64,000 nt of DNA, taken from positions 2,046,001-2,110,000 of the forward strand of contig CADCXD010000011.1 in the NCBI GenBank assembly GCA_902806575.1, in the 5' to 3' direction. The stretch comes from Jackrogersella multiformis. Lineage: Eukaryota > Ascomycota > Sordariomycetes > Xylariales > Hypoxylaceae. Shown here in pieces: positions 37,267-50,306 of this stretch (positions within the stretch are counted from its first letter, which is position 1; the number at the start of each line of letters is the position of its first letter). A program made the position numbers and the translations under genes. The notes beneath the pieces were generated by a model. That model ran no database searches, was not told the origin of the DNA, and saw nothing but the letters and a program-made list of their open reading frames with translations.

Positions 37267-39980
37267 GGCGCTGGTAGAAGACAGCTTTAATCTAGGTACA
37301 ACAAAAAGCAACAAATCTCGTATGTTGGATATGAGTTGGAATTTGAACGACGGCCCTTACCTTTCCCAGGCGTTCTCTAGTTCTTATACCTCAGACACTA
37401 GACATCTCACCGTCAAAACACAGTCACGACCTCCATCTTGAAAGCTTAAATTAGGTGCTAGTGACGTCTATCGAGGCGAGCAAGAATCGAGTTGAATTAT
37501 AAAGGAGAAACGACGATTCAACTTCTCGGTCGTTACCAATGTTTGCAAGCACCAGAGTTTGTGTGCTTGCGTGCCTCTACATGGAGCGTTTACTCCGTAC
37601 CTATGTAGCTAACAGATCGAACTCAACGGCACACTGCTTCAACAAGTGTTACCATTAACTACCTACCTAGGCAGGTAGTTGAATTACATACCTAGGTACC
37701 TTAAATAGGCTAGGTAGTTACCCGTTATACAGCAGAAACAATGTACGATATTTCCATTTTTCCTACTGTTCGGGCGGTAGTTCAAGATCCAGCCCGCGGC
37801 AGAACGCGGCAGCTTACAGGTTCATCTTCGATCTTCCCCTCTCCGTACAGGAAGTGAATACTTCCACATGTACTACCTACCTAGGTAGGCTCGACGTCCA
37901 ATATTTCCTCGGTTTCTTACACTAAGATGTTAGAGGTAACTCAAATTTGACAATGATGATGTCAAAGTACCCCTAATAAAGCTGCCCAGGTGACCATGGG
38001 GAAATCTAAATTTCTTCCTTACACCAGTTAACCTTTTCCTCGTTCATTCAGGACATTAGCGTCAGGGTCTACCGGGGGAGTTCTCGCCTAACTACTTACC
38101 TAGGTAGGTAGTAGCAATTAAGCACACACGCTGCTGCCCTCCCGATCGCTGACAAATCTAGCATCATGAACGCCTTGTACTCTATTACGCGCCACGATGA
38201 CGATGCGCTCGGCTCGTCACGCGTGTTTACTTGCAAGAGTTCTGGTCCATTCGCTCATTCCTTAACTACCGAACCCGTAGTTAATAGCATGGGTTATGAA
38301 TCCCTAGGTGCGCTTTGTCGGTAAAGCTGGCCGTGATAGTTTCTGTTGATGCAGGGGCTTTCTTCATATTATCTCGAGCTAAGCTATTCGATCTACTTGA
38401 TTTAGCTAGGATTAAAATGTAAGGTGAGTTTATCGTTTCTGGATTCTTCAACGTTTGAGAAAGACTACCTGTGAGCTATCGATGACTAACTCGAGTTTTT
38501 CCTATTCAATATGCATATCAATCTGCAAATGAAGAACGAGGTCTCCTCTAGTATAGCCCAGCCTTTAAAGCTGTATAAAAACCTTAGCGCTGACAACTTT
38601 TATGACGAGCTCTTTTGCGAAAATCCCTATTATATAGTGTCTCACCGTGGCGCTGTAAGCTAAAGAAGTGTGTTCGGTACACGTCTGTTCTTTCCTTCAG
38701 TGGTGAGCTTCCGCACCAAGTAGATTCCACGATGCCACCTAGGTGTCCATATTTAGTGACACCCAGGCATCGGTATCATTACTCAGCTAAGCTACTGGCA
38801 TCAACTACCTAGTGATTAAGTGAACTGACACTCGAGAATACAGATAATCCGCCCTCACATCAGCAGTCAGCCTGGACTATTCAGCTGAACTTCTGAAATA
38901 GGATACTTTAGTTATCCACACAGCCATTTAGTAGGTGATCCCGGGTAATCCCAGCAGGCTTAAACATTGTATTCAGGGAGAGTTCTTGCCCGCTCGTCGT
39001 TCGTCAAGCTGCTAGCTTCGATGGAAAATATCAAAGACCCGTTCCACAACCACTCAAAAGATATTGTAGCCAGAGTCTAGTATTCTAGGTAGGCATGACC
39101 TCTCCTATTTCCTTACTATTGTAATGTATGTCGATTAAACTGCTCCCGCGGATTCGAGCCGAGTCAGACGGGGCGGAAAGAGGAATGGGAGATAAAAAAA
39201 ATGCAAGGGTTCATGGCAAAATCGGGTTAAGCAGACCCTCCAAGGTATATACCTAGATAATATATGAATCTTAATTGATGATCTAGGTAAATAAAATGGA
39301 TTCCTCCAAGTTAGATAATTTAGGCAGGTACTTACCTCGGTAGGTAGGTAGGTATGGACCTCAACGGGGCGTAAGATAAGCTACAGCCACCGAACCATGC
39401 TGGAGACAGATACCACGTTATATTTAAGCGAGCCTTATTAGACATTATATCGATATATGCCCGCGGAATAATATACGGAAATTTCACGGCACGGGTCATC
39501 GACTCTACTGTGTCTCGGGTCGCTCCCGAGACCAGAGCCTCAAGGTCGCACGGAAGACCTCACATATTCATTATCTCCAACGTCGTAACTTTTATCTCTA
39601 TCTCATCTCAGGATCGTCTAGCATGTATAATTGGACCAGCCGCCTACAAAGATATCTACAGTAGTGCGGAGTGTTAATATTAGATTGCAGCTATTTTATG
39701 CGCGAAGCAGATATTCAGCGAACAAAGCATGTAGTGGCACCGAATTACAATGTGGCAGAATCAAATCATTTCGGTATGCGAAAGGGGTAATATAGGCGCA
39801 GAGAAAAGCAACTTCGCAAGCAGCGCCTATATCCAGCGTAAAGACACAAAATTCAGAAACTGATATTCGCCGCCCTTAAGACATCCCCCCTTGTTTCCTT
39901 CTCCTCCTCCCCCTTGTTTCTCCCCCTTCCCCTCGTGCCTCCCCTACCACCGCATATCCCCGTAAACTAGTACCTCCGGT
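37267..39980. other. Gene-poor region
   Basis: No gene is supported. The right end holds the 3' region of the Tos1-like gene and the left end the aquaporin promoter. CCTAGG-centred tracts occur at about 37656-37681, 37876-37890, 38095-38112 and 39326-39355. Confidence 0.6.
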
Positions 39981-41490
39981 TTACAAAATAAAGGACATCA
40001 AGCTAAATAGGTCAAGGTCGGGCTCATCGTTGACGAGGTCCTCGACCTGGTCAGCGGTAAGGCTGGTGGAGAAATCGAAGTCGTCATCGAGGACCTTGAT
40101 GGAGGTGGTGGCCGACGAGGCCTGGAAGACAACGGCGACCTTCATGGGCGCGGTGGTGGGGCGGTCGAAGTAGTGAGAGTCACCAGTGCCGGCAGCGAAG
40201 TGGAAGGTCGATTTGGCCTTGGTGTCACCAGTGCGGAGAACTTCGACGATGTCGGCTTCACCGCAGCCACCCTCTTGAGGGCTGGCGTTGTCACCGCTCC
40301 AGCAGCTGCACTTGCTGTACTGACCCGTTCGCGGGATCTTGCCGTTCAGCATCCAGAAGGCAGGCATATCCATGTTCCAGCCGGTCTTTCCGCTCAGAGG
40401 CATGGTGAATTCAGCCAGGAAGACCTTGTTAGCACCCTCGAAGCCCTCTGCATATCATATCAGCATATACTCATCAAGCCCCACATTTCAAGAGGAATTA
40501 CTTACTGTAGGCAACAGTTCCGGGACGGACGGTACCGCAGTCACCGTTGCACTCCTTGTCGGAAGCGATGATAATCTCGCTGGAGTCGTCAAGGAGGCCG
40601 TCCTTCAGGATGGTGGGAGAAGCGGCGGCCTTGCTGCCGTCCTCGTTGGCGTAAGCCAAGCTGGAACCCCAAACACTACGGAGGCATCAGTTGCTGAAAG
40701 GATCACTTCTTGGCTAAATTGCACTTACGTATCCCAGGTACCAGAGAGAGCTGGGTCACCATAGTTTCCGAGGAAAACGAGACCGTCGGCGACCTGGTCC
40801 TTGGCGTTGTAGTAAGCAATGCGCTCGAAGTCGCCAACTGGAACGGAGGCTGAAGAGCTGCTGCTGGCGGCGCTGGCCTTGGGCGCGGCCTTGGACGAGG
40901 CCTTGCTGCTCTGGGCATAGCTGGCAGCGCCTGCAGCAGCAGCGGCGGCGGGTGTCGGAGAGGGAGTGGCGGTGTTGGCACCAAACCAGTCGTTCACCCA
41001 GGTTGCGATCTTGCCATCGATGGTAGCCGTGACCACATCATTGCGCTTCTCGGCCTCCTGCTCGTGGTGCTTCTTGTGGAGGTGCTGGTGGCCGTGGCGC
41101 TTGGAGTGAGGCTTGGGAAGGTCACGCTTGCCCTTGGACGGGGTGTAGACGGCTACGGACTTCAGCGAGAGAGGACCCCGGAAGTGTAGTGTCAACTGCG
41201 ATCCCAGTTAGCGGGGGAGTTGTCGTGCTCATGCAAGGGAAAGCAATACTCACATCCTCGTCGAACGGGGCGATGGGGCCGGAGTAGTCGTGATCTTCGA
41301 AGGTGCACGTACCCGACTCGGTCATCTGCGCGACGGCGCGGTACTTGCCCGAGAGGTCGAGTCCGTTATACTTGATCTGCTTGACTGCCTTAGGACAGAA
41401 GAAGTTACCAGACTCCTCGAAAGCGTCACTGCAGAAGCCGGCATTGGCAACTGAGGCCGTGGCTACGGCGAAGGCGATGGAGTATTTCAT
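39981..41490 (-). CDS. Tos1-like cell-wall glycosyl-hydrolase-related protein
   Basis: Four exons (41254-41490, 40729-41195, 40506-40675, 39981-40447) encode 446 residues, with introns of 58, 53 and 58 bases. A signal peptide (MKYSIAFAVATASVANAG) precedes a Cys-containing N-terminal domain (CSDAFEESGNFFC, DUF2403-like). Then comes a His/Lys-rich stretch with a possible Kex2 site (EKR, residues 128-130), an Ala/Ser-rich linker (about 156-199) and the C-terminal Tos1 domain (DUF2401). That domain contains NMDMPAFWMLNGKIPRT, CSCW and GGCGEADIVEVL; the acidic residues in the last block would be catalytic if the fold is beta-glucanase-like. Relatives in yeast (Tos1, Yjl171c) are covalently linked wall proteins. 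No C-terminal GPI signal is obvious, although the tail LFSLMSFIL is hydrophobic. Enzymatic activity is inferred only. Confidence 0.9.
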
Positions 41491-44400
41491 GTTTGCTGGT
41501 ATCCCTGATGTTGAGGTTATTCAAGGATGCGTCTTTCTCTTTCGTCTGTCTGATTCGCGTCTCTTGACCGATCTAGGTTGTTTTAGATTGAAGGATCGTG
41601 TCTCTGGAATGTCTTCCTGTGGGCCGGATAGTACAATAGCTATCTAACGAAAGTGACAAGCAAACACACAGTCCAATAAGTACAAAAACAACAATGGATA
41701 TCGTTATCCTCGCCTGACTTGAAGTGAAATGTTTGTTAATGAGCGGCTTAGTGAAAAATTCACCAGTAACAATGAATGACAGAGCAAAGTGCTTCCGGGC
41801 AAAGAAAGACGACGACAATGAATATTGAGAGTCGTTGTGAGTAGAGGGAGAAGAGGAATCAAGTTAACGAGAGTGGAAAGGGGGTGGGTAAAATGAGATT
41901 AAAGAAGGACTTGGCGACGTGGATGTTGGATGGTGGAGGGGGGAGGGGCGTGAAGGGGTGTGCGAACAGAAATAATAAAAAATAAGTGTCGGTTTCAATT
42001 TCAAGATAGGTACTACTATGTACGTAGTGTAGTATGTAGACGCCATAGAGATGCGAGGATTTCATTGGGTAATTCGTAAATATCTACTATTATTACATAC
42101 ATGTAGTACTTAACTTTTAGTGTACGAAGTAGGTACCATTCGTACATCCGTAGTATTGATTGGAGCTAAGCAGGGAACTACATTATGTACCTACCTACCT
42201 AATATCTAGGTACCAGCCTACCTACATACATACCTAGGTACGTAGCTGCGTAGTACATGTACCTAATAAAGGGGGGCAGCAGAGAGACGCTAAGGCTTTG
42301 GTACCTGCATCCTGCATCACTCGGTGACTTGGCCGATGCAGCGAATTCGCTACCTATTCCAAGTATATGTACACGTACCTGAGTACATCGTGTATTTCAT
42401 CTATGCCGTAATTGGTCTAAAATCAGGGGGATCTACGACTAAGCCAACATTTATTTCCAGGAACGATTAATAGCAACACACCACGTATTTCTTACACAGG
42501 ACACCTTCACATACTAGTAGGGGTTTGTTGGTGGTTCGTCTGGTTTTTATTTCCTGTTCCTATCCTTAACAGTTTTCACACTGCCCCCCCTCTCATCCCT
42601 TCATTCCATGGTTGATATGGTTGACGAAGAGACCTGATCGTCGCAACGCTACAATCTAATTTTACCGACATCCCAAGTATCCACTCACAGGTAATATTAT
42701 TATCGTTGCTTAATGCCACTTGATAGGCTCATCTATTCTGTTCCCCAGTTTCTAACTCATTCCGTCAGTACCAAGCTTTTTACGAATGTGCCTGTGTGCT
42801 TCGATCGGCCAGATCAACAATTGACAACACCGTTAGTCGTTGGCAACCAATCTTGAAGCTAGATTGATCCGGGCCAGATCATCTTCTTTATTTTACGAGA
42901 GAATAATCCCTTCTCAGGTAGCTAGCTATTAAGCTTGTTTTGTGGGCAAAACCAAAACGTAGAAAGAAGGATATGTTCGACGGATCGAAAAAGGGACCGA
43001 GGACGTTTGAGACTATTTAAATTTTTCGAATCTACTATCTAACGGACCGACAGATTCTTAAAGTGGCAAATCGACCTGCCGAAATAGCTGACATCTATTA
43101 ATTCTTTAGTATTATTAAATAATCTCAACTACTCCCAGTCAAGTCTTTACCCAAGCCTTCCAAGATATCAAATCTCGGCTAATGCTATTAGAGCCTTGGG
43201 CAAATGGCCGCAAAATCCTTAGGGTTACATAATGAGGGTAATAAATGGATTTCTACCAACCTAGCAGATGCCTGATTCGATTCTTGGTCCCTATTCTGGT
43301 GAGATGGGACTAGCGACAAGGTCTGGTCTAACAGGAGAAATCTCGAACTGGATATCTGTAACTGATTACTACACTAGTCTACTAGTTTACTAACGGATCT
43401 AAGCGGTCACTTACCTGAGGTACATAGTATTGACACGTCATTGCTGCTGATGCAGTGATTGCAGGTGTTGTGGTCAGCTAGTGGGACGGGTGGTATTATC
43501 GTGACCACACAGCGACGGCACTGCTTCACGTTAGCATCCGCAAACGCTTACCTACTAGGTAGGTACCTGTAGATGGGGTTTCCCATTATTGCAGTACCTA
43601 ATGCAAAGAGTCCCAAATGTCGTTATCATTCATTTCCATGGACCACCGAGTGACGCACGTGGCTGCTTTCTGAGTCCGTGGTATGGCTCAGCGCTTCGTC
43701 ATCTTGCGCCAATAGAATCGATTTACGCCCTCACGACAAAATCATGTAATTTTGCACCCGCGCAATTAGAGGTGGATACGTTTGCAGGGCACTCTCACTG
43801 TTCACTTTGCGGTTCTGATAGGGTTTGCTGCATCCGAGTGCCGACCGGACGGATACCTGCACTCTTTGTTATGATTTCTCCCGACGACATTCCTATTCAG
43901 CTCCTACCAGCATCTATCGATAATATGCAGCAGGTACCCGATCGTTCAAGACATGGACCATGCGGCCATGTGGTGGACCAACAATGTACGCTCGGACATG
44001 ATGTCATATGAAGGACAATAAATGATATTTCATCTGATAGCTATCCAGACGAACGGACCCTTTGACGCAAAATAAATTCCGATACAATTCATGATTCTTA
44101 GCGGCGCCGACATGTTTTTATGGTAGCAATTCCCATCATATCTTAAATAATTCTTACGTTGTGACTAGTAGCGCGTAACCGATTGACATTTCCAATGTCA
44201 TGGAACCTCAAGCGATTGAACCCCGACCTCATTTGAGAGGCGCTGTATTAGGACAATCTAGCAAGTCTTAAAGGGATAGACATCGAGATCTCTGTATAGA
44301 GACTATCAGACCCAACAATATGGCCTTGTCTACCTAGGTATGTATACAGAACAGTTTGCCATTTACAGGACTAGCTATTGGCGAAGAAGTCTGATATTCT

Positions 44401-45145
44401 ATATATCCCAAGAGCCAAACATACCGGCAAGCCTCAGGGTCTGGCCTCCGGTTGCTAGGATGCGATTTACTTGACTATCAATAGACCTAGATAGTAATAG
44501 TGACCCTAGGAGAAGCATCGGGTTTAGAGACAGGTTGAGTTGAACTTCTTTGGAGCACTAGATACGGTTTCGTGTATACGATCATTTACTATCTACGAGT
44601 GAACGTAGATTCTTTAAGGGACCTCATTCTGTCCGCTCTACCTAGGTAGATATCACTGGGCCTACTAGGATCATATAATAGGAGCTACATAGTATGGTGG
44701 ATGATGACGATGGCTATACATTTCTTGCAAGCCGGATCTTTACGTCGTCCTAGTTGACACGTTAATGAATTTAGTACCGTTTGACTGTGCAAAGTCCCTA
44801 TATGCGGGAGGCTGGGACATACACTAGAGAGTAGCTCGACGAGCATAATGGGGCTCCATGACTGAGGATGAGCCTAGTACCTAGCCTAGATCCTCCCGGT
44901 CCATTGGCACTAAGATATATCGAAGGAGTATGATACGCTGCATTCACGAGGCTCTGTAGGTATTACCTTACCTAATGTACCTACATCAGTAAGTAAGCTG
45001 CAACGACGACACTGGAAATCACAATGTCACGCGTAATATTTCCTAGTGGAATGATCCATATCATAGTATTCATCAATCATTGTACCGTTAACTATAGCCT
45101 CCAACGCCCGTCCCCATCCCAGCCTTAACATGAGGCATATATATA
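41491..45145. other. Gene-poor region
   Basis: No gene is supported. The first 400-500 bases should be the Tos1-like promoter. CCTAGG tracts form a dense cluster at 42186-42264. A Cys-containing open frame on the plus strand (about 43589-44011) has no ATG at its start and no recognisable family. A tRNA-like fragment at about 44211-44260 does not fold properly. Confidence 0.55.
42186..42264. repeat. Dense CTAC/CCTAGG palindromic tract
   Basis: About 80 bases composed almost wholly of TACC, CTAC, CCTAGG and GTAG units in both orientations. It is one of the largest copies of the dispersed motif. Confidence 0.8.
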
Positions 45146-46298
45146 TCATACAGTTAATACGAGTCTTTCTGAACTTATAACCGCCGTCTGAGGTCTAGAC
45201 ACTTCATTCGATTTTATTGGACCGAGATCAATACCTTCATCTTCATCATATCCTTCCCTCCTCGTACATAATGTCGTCGCATTCGAGTTATATTCGTTGA
45301 ACTGGATCGGCCGGCCTGGACCCTTGGTTCGAGGCACATTCTTTATAACATCTGGCTTCGACGACGGCTTCCGGCCCATCAACTGCCTGACCAAGGGCTT
45401 CAGCATCGGCACCGAGGCGCACACCAGCCCCAAGCTCGATTCCAGCGTGGTCCAGATGGCGAAGGAGAGCGAGTCCCACTGCGCGTATTTCGGGTTGAGG
45501 AATTCCCAGGCGACAGCCATCCGCGTCAGGGATGCGCAGGCCACGAAGATACCCAGGGTTAAAACGAAGGCGAGAGCGACTTTCTGCCGTATCGGAAGAT
45601 GCATCTTGAGAATGTGAGGAAGCACCATGGCGATCAGCCATAAGTCGGTCGCCGTGTGCAGCGCGGCCGATGCCGTCATGATCGGATAGTATTCTAGGCA
45701 ACGTCCCACCCTGATGTCGAACTCGTATCCACTGTAAACAGGGTTGCAAAGGAAGAATGTGAGGAGGAAGAAGACGGTGCCGTACACCGCGACGCAAGCC
45801 ATCGTGATGAAGACGAGGACCCGCTGATACGGTAGCTTCAGAATCCGCAGGTAGAAGAACAAGATGCTGATCTTCGTCAGGACCAGACACACTTGATAGC
45901 AGCTTATGGTGGCGTAAGATAGCCGGATGCCGACCGGTCGGAGATGGAGAGGTATATTGCTGAACTTGTGGCCGAGACCGTATATGGTTTCGGTGCCTAC
46001 GATGGTGACGACCGCGATGGCGAATAGCCACGCGAAGAATATGAACGCATCATCCCACCATTGATTCTTCAGCATCAACCTCGAGTAAAGGCGGCCAACG
46101 ACTATGAGACTTGCGAAGACTAATGGGGTGATGATTCCGGCCAGGATGCCCGGGACCTCCGAGGGGCCGGTTAACTGTTACGGCACTGTAAGTATTTTGT
46201 ATGTCCCGGCAGTATGGTTCTGATATTGCGATAACTAAGATCGTGGGTCGATGAGTGTGGATATTGCTTACCTCTGATGGCAGCGGCTTTGGCGCCAT
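45146..46298 (-). CDS. Rhodopsin-like (SAT4/Pth11-related) seven-helix membrane protein
   Basis: Two exons (46272-46298, 45146-46174) encode 351 residues. The first exon is only nine codons (MAPKPLPSE) and joins to LTGPSEVPGILAG across a 97-base intron with a GTAAGC donor and CAG acceptor. Seven hydrophobic helices follow in the pattern of the fungal rhodopsin domain family. Diagnostic blocks are WWDDAFI after helix 1, LSYATISCYQVCLVLTKISILFFYLRI, CNPV, RVGRCL, AALHTATDLWLIAMVLP and TTLESSLGLVCASVPMLKPL. The cytosolic tail (about 75 residues) is charged. No CFEM domain precedes the helices. Members are plasma-membrane or vacuolar proteins of mostly unknown ligand; some Pth11-type relatives sense host surfaces. 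No specific role can be assigned here. Confidence 0.88.
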
Positions 46299-49200
46299 AA
46301 CGTCGATATGATCTGAATAATGCAAGGAGAGAAATATCGCAAGCCTAGGCGATGAACCAAGGAGTCATGAAGTTGGGTTTTCGACGCTTACTTTTATTAA
46401 TTGTCGAAAAAGCTGACGCCGATCACTACCTATATGTATAAAAGTTTTCCTAATAACGCGGAGGGCTCATTAAAACGTCTCACGTTGTTATGACATCGAT
46501 GTGTCAGCACACTGGCGATCACTCTACGAACTATTGATGCCGACTGCGACGGTGGCTTCTCATATAGCAATGCTGGTTGGAGGCTGTCAGATTTTCATCT
46601 ATCCCGGCCGAATCCTCGCCTCGTTAATGATGCTATGTCCACCAATCGAGAACTGGCAATGAGCCTTACGCCCGGACGAAGTAGCATCCGATAGCATGGG
46701 TGCATGGTAACCGTGATTCTGGGATCAGGGTGACTTTGCATTATTCATCCCTTATACACTCGTGCTCGTGGTCTCTCATAGGGCTGGCTGGTTTAAAAAT
46801 ACCGTGTGTCTGCCAATCGCAAGCCCAATCGTCCTTATCCATAGCAGGGGTTGTAATAAAGAACCTCGCTAAGATTCTAAAATAGGGCAGGTAGAGAACT
46901 AGGGACCTAGGAAGACCATTGCAGAGCCGATAGATCGCCAATTTTCCCAGCCGTCAAGATCTTACATAACAAGATAAATGCTTTTATTTAAACATCAGCC
47001 AAGACTAGTGAATATGTTCTTTTGTTAGCTAGTCCTAAGTAGTACCTAGGTAGGCATGAAATATACCATTTCCAGTGTTACCATAATATGTAGAGTCCGC
47101 TCTACTTACAATACAATCTGATCATTTCTCAAAATTATTCTAAACGAATTAAAGACTTTATCTTCTTCTTAAGTCATATGACGCCAAGTACAGAATCGCG
47201 AGACACAGATTATATGTACATGGGGGAGATAAGCTAATGGTGCTGGGTCATCATAGGTATTCCACATCATATTTTTAATAGCATTTGAGATGAGGCAGTG
47301 AGCAGTGTTAGCCCCGCCGACAAAGAGGCCGCCTTTAACTCCGGAGCGGCCTCTTCTCTTGCCCTAATTTAGCGTCTTCGAAGAAACCCGGGGTAATATT
47401 CATCGTGGTCTGTTCGAAGCAAGAGACGGTGGTGAAAACCCTGGGGGACAATCGATACTTAGTGGATACATACATTAGATCGACAAACCACGAGCGTGAG
47501 TGCCGAGGCTTTGCGTTTTTTTATGTTGTGACTCTACTCCACTGAGTATTCTATTGCCACAATCACAGGCTTGGCTTTATGTAACCTCTGCACCATTTTG
47601 TTTCTCAGGTTTTTGCAAGGTGGAGGATGATCGCCAATCTTTGTGTAGGGTTTGCGAGATTATCTCTGGTGTAGCTGTAGCTATGGGCCCTACTAAAGTA
47701 CTTATTTAGGTAGGTACTTGTGCCGTACCAGGGGTTTGGTAACCAACCATTATCCCTAATTTGGAATCATTAATATTATATCCGCATGTTGTGAATTTTC
47801 TTTATATCTAAGCTTATACTATAAGTACCTAGTTTAGATAACTTGAAATTTAGTTGGCTTGCTTTATGTTATTTCATAGATTCCTAAAATATGATTACTT
47901 TAAGTACTTAAGCAGGTATATTACGCTGTTAGTATCGGGAGAAATGAAGAGGCAATGGATGTTTATAGTAGCTGAAAATACACTACTGTTCGGGCTATGC
48001 CAAGCTGCCAAAGACGAATAGCTAATAATGGTATACTGAAAAGGACCATCCAGAAGCTAATTGGTGATTTATAAAGAATCGGAGTTCTGCTTACCTATAA
48101 TAACGTATGCACAAAGGATTTAAACATAGCCTCTAATGTAAGTCGTCCTGGTCGGCAAAGAGTTCCGGTTCCTAACACCAAACATACTTAGGTGTGCATG
48201 TGAAATAGTCGCTTAAAGCGGATGTGTATTCTAAATATAGTATTAGATTGCCCTATAAAGATCGCGGATAATTTATTAATACCAGCTGGAGCCAACTAGA
48301 GCGTGTTTGGACCTAGCGTTGTAGGCCTTCCATGGGACTCGGCTTCGCAGCGGGATGAATCCTGCCGGAAGTTGAAACAATGACCTAAATGGATACAAAT
48401 CACCAATTAATAACTCGCCAAACACCGAATAAAGTCCTCGCGAGGTTAGTTCTTAGATAATCAAGTGTTTTATCATAGAGTACGTCCTTACCAAAGGAAC
48501 ATAATCATACAGTTCATTTTCTTAATAGGTATCCACACTGTATTTACTTTACTTACCAACCTGATAAGCTTTATTTATTACGAAATTAGGGCGGACGTCC
48601 GGACATCGCGTCGGAATGGCTTCATTTCTACAAGCTCCATTGTATCGCGAAGATTAAGATTGACCCGACAGTATAGTGATTTCATGTGAAATATTTTCAA
48701 AACTCATCTGGGACCGTAGATTAGTACAGGTTTACAAGAAGGTACGAGATAATTTGCATACCCTTTGCATAATATATTCATCCTCTCAGATAATCTTACT
48801 ATGTCCAAATTTTCTCTATGACGCTGCTTTGTCTCAGGAACTCCACTTCTCGTTACTATCAGAAAACCCTTTCATCATTCCTCGTTAAGCTAGATTACCT
48901 AACTATCTACCTAGGTAGGTATCTAGGTATGTATCGATCGATAATTGTATAACTCTCCGTGCTAGCAACCCCTTCGTACAACAAGGCTCCGAGCTTAAGC
49001 TTCGGGACTCACAGGCTTCGCCCTCAGTCCGAGCCAGCGTCTCCAACATGTCAGTTTGAAACTTGAACTGACTTGACCGAACCGACCAGTTTGCTAATTT
49101 GGGGTTAATAGGTAGTCAACCCAGGTAGCTTCTTATTTCGAACTGATTACCCGTCCGTTAAAAGTGAGGTTATTTAGACCCATATATAAGGTACCTAACT

Positions 49201-50306
49201 TAGACCTAAGGTAGATAATTTCAGCGTTTGCAGATACATGATCAGTTCAGTTCAGAAAAAGCACCAATCAATTTACACATCTCGATAACCTGAACTGTCT
49301 CAATCCCAATCAGGTAAATACCGCTACCTAACTTGACTTAAACGGTTGGAGACGCGGGTCCGACTCCGAACAGTTAGGTAGAATCTTGGGGACCTGACTA
49401 ATATGCTGCTCTGCGCATCTGTCTCGATTGGTAGTTGAAAGTAAGAAACAAACGCATTTTCAAGAAACGACGAAGGCTAAGATTTTGGCAGTTTCTTACC
49501 CTTGACGCGCAACAAGGAAAGGCTACATGTCTGTGAGGACACGTGGTAGTCCAATTATTACCTAGATATTGACAAGCCTAAACGCAATATGCCTGTTGGC
49601 TCGACGAAATTGCACCTTCGACTTATTGATATAAATATTTGCGAATTTTTCAAACCGCAGCTGAGATTTCTAGGACGGCCGAGAAAGGGTTAAGATCCAT
49701 TGTTGGTCTTTGGTAGATGTCGCCAATGTAGGTACTCAACCCGCTCTTCCCCCTATTCGCGCTAAAACAATTCAATATATTTCCTCAAAGGGGGAAGAAG
49801 GCCGACGATGTTTAAAATAAAGATACGAGATGATAGAAACTTGCTTCAGCTTGCTTCAGCTTGATAATTTATGACAATGGGACCCCCCACACGTTTCTAT
49901 GCGGGATTACCTGTAGCCCATTAGGTATTACGCCATCGGAGACATCAATCATGACATCGACTTGAACGTGGAACTAAGGCACACGTATCATTTGGAACCA
50001 ATCAGACCTTGCAATCAATGCGTATAAAGCCCTTGAACATCACGACAAACGACCCCGTCATGGCGAACTCAAACCATCAATCGTTATCAATCGGAGTTTA
50101 CGTATGTATTGAGATAATCTATACCTCCCTTCCCTATAATCGAGCGCCGGCGGGAACCTCGGATATATTCGCTATCTCGTTTTAAGTTGCTATATTCTTT
50201 ATAAATATATCATTCCCATTTAATTATAATGTAGCCACCAGAATATATCGTTTATTAGCATTCTTTAATCCTTTACACTCGAGGGTGTCCCATCTCGTTT
50301 GCTACG
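46299..50306. other. Gene-poor region of about 4 kb
   Basis: No gene is supported. It contains a perfect 10-base inverted repeat (47323-47332 with 47346-47355), a tandem 10-base repeat TTGCTTCAGC (49841-49860), and CCTAGG tracts at 47043-47056 and 48902-48932. The left end holds the promoter of the rhodopsin-like gene and the right end that of the MFS gene. Confidence 0.6.
47323..47355. repeat. Perfect 10-base GC-rich hairpin
   Basis: AAGAGGCCGC (47323-47332) and GCGGCCTCTT (47346-47355) are exact reverse complements across a 13-base loop, in an otherwise AT-rich setting. It could be a transcript terminator, a processing hairpin or a relic. No associated gene is seen. Confidence 0.7.

Noticed and set aside
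43589..44011. 140-codon open frame with several Cys and His
   Set aside because: It does not start with ATG, matches no known family, and overlaps ordinary intergenic sequence; Cys spacing fits no zinc-finger type.
44205..44265. tRNA-like fragment (GGGGTTCAATC with an anticodon-like hairpin) on the minus strand
   Set aside because: The T-stem does not pair, no acceptor stem or D-arm can be formed, and the anticodon loop has the wrong size.
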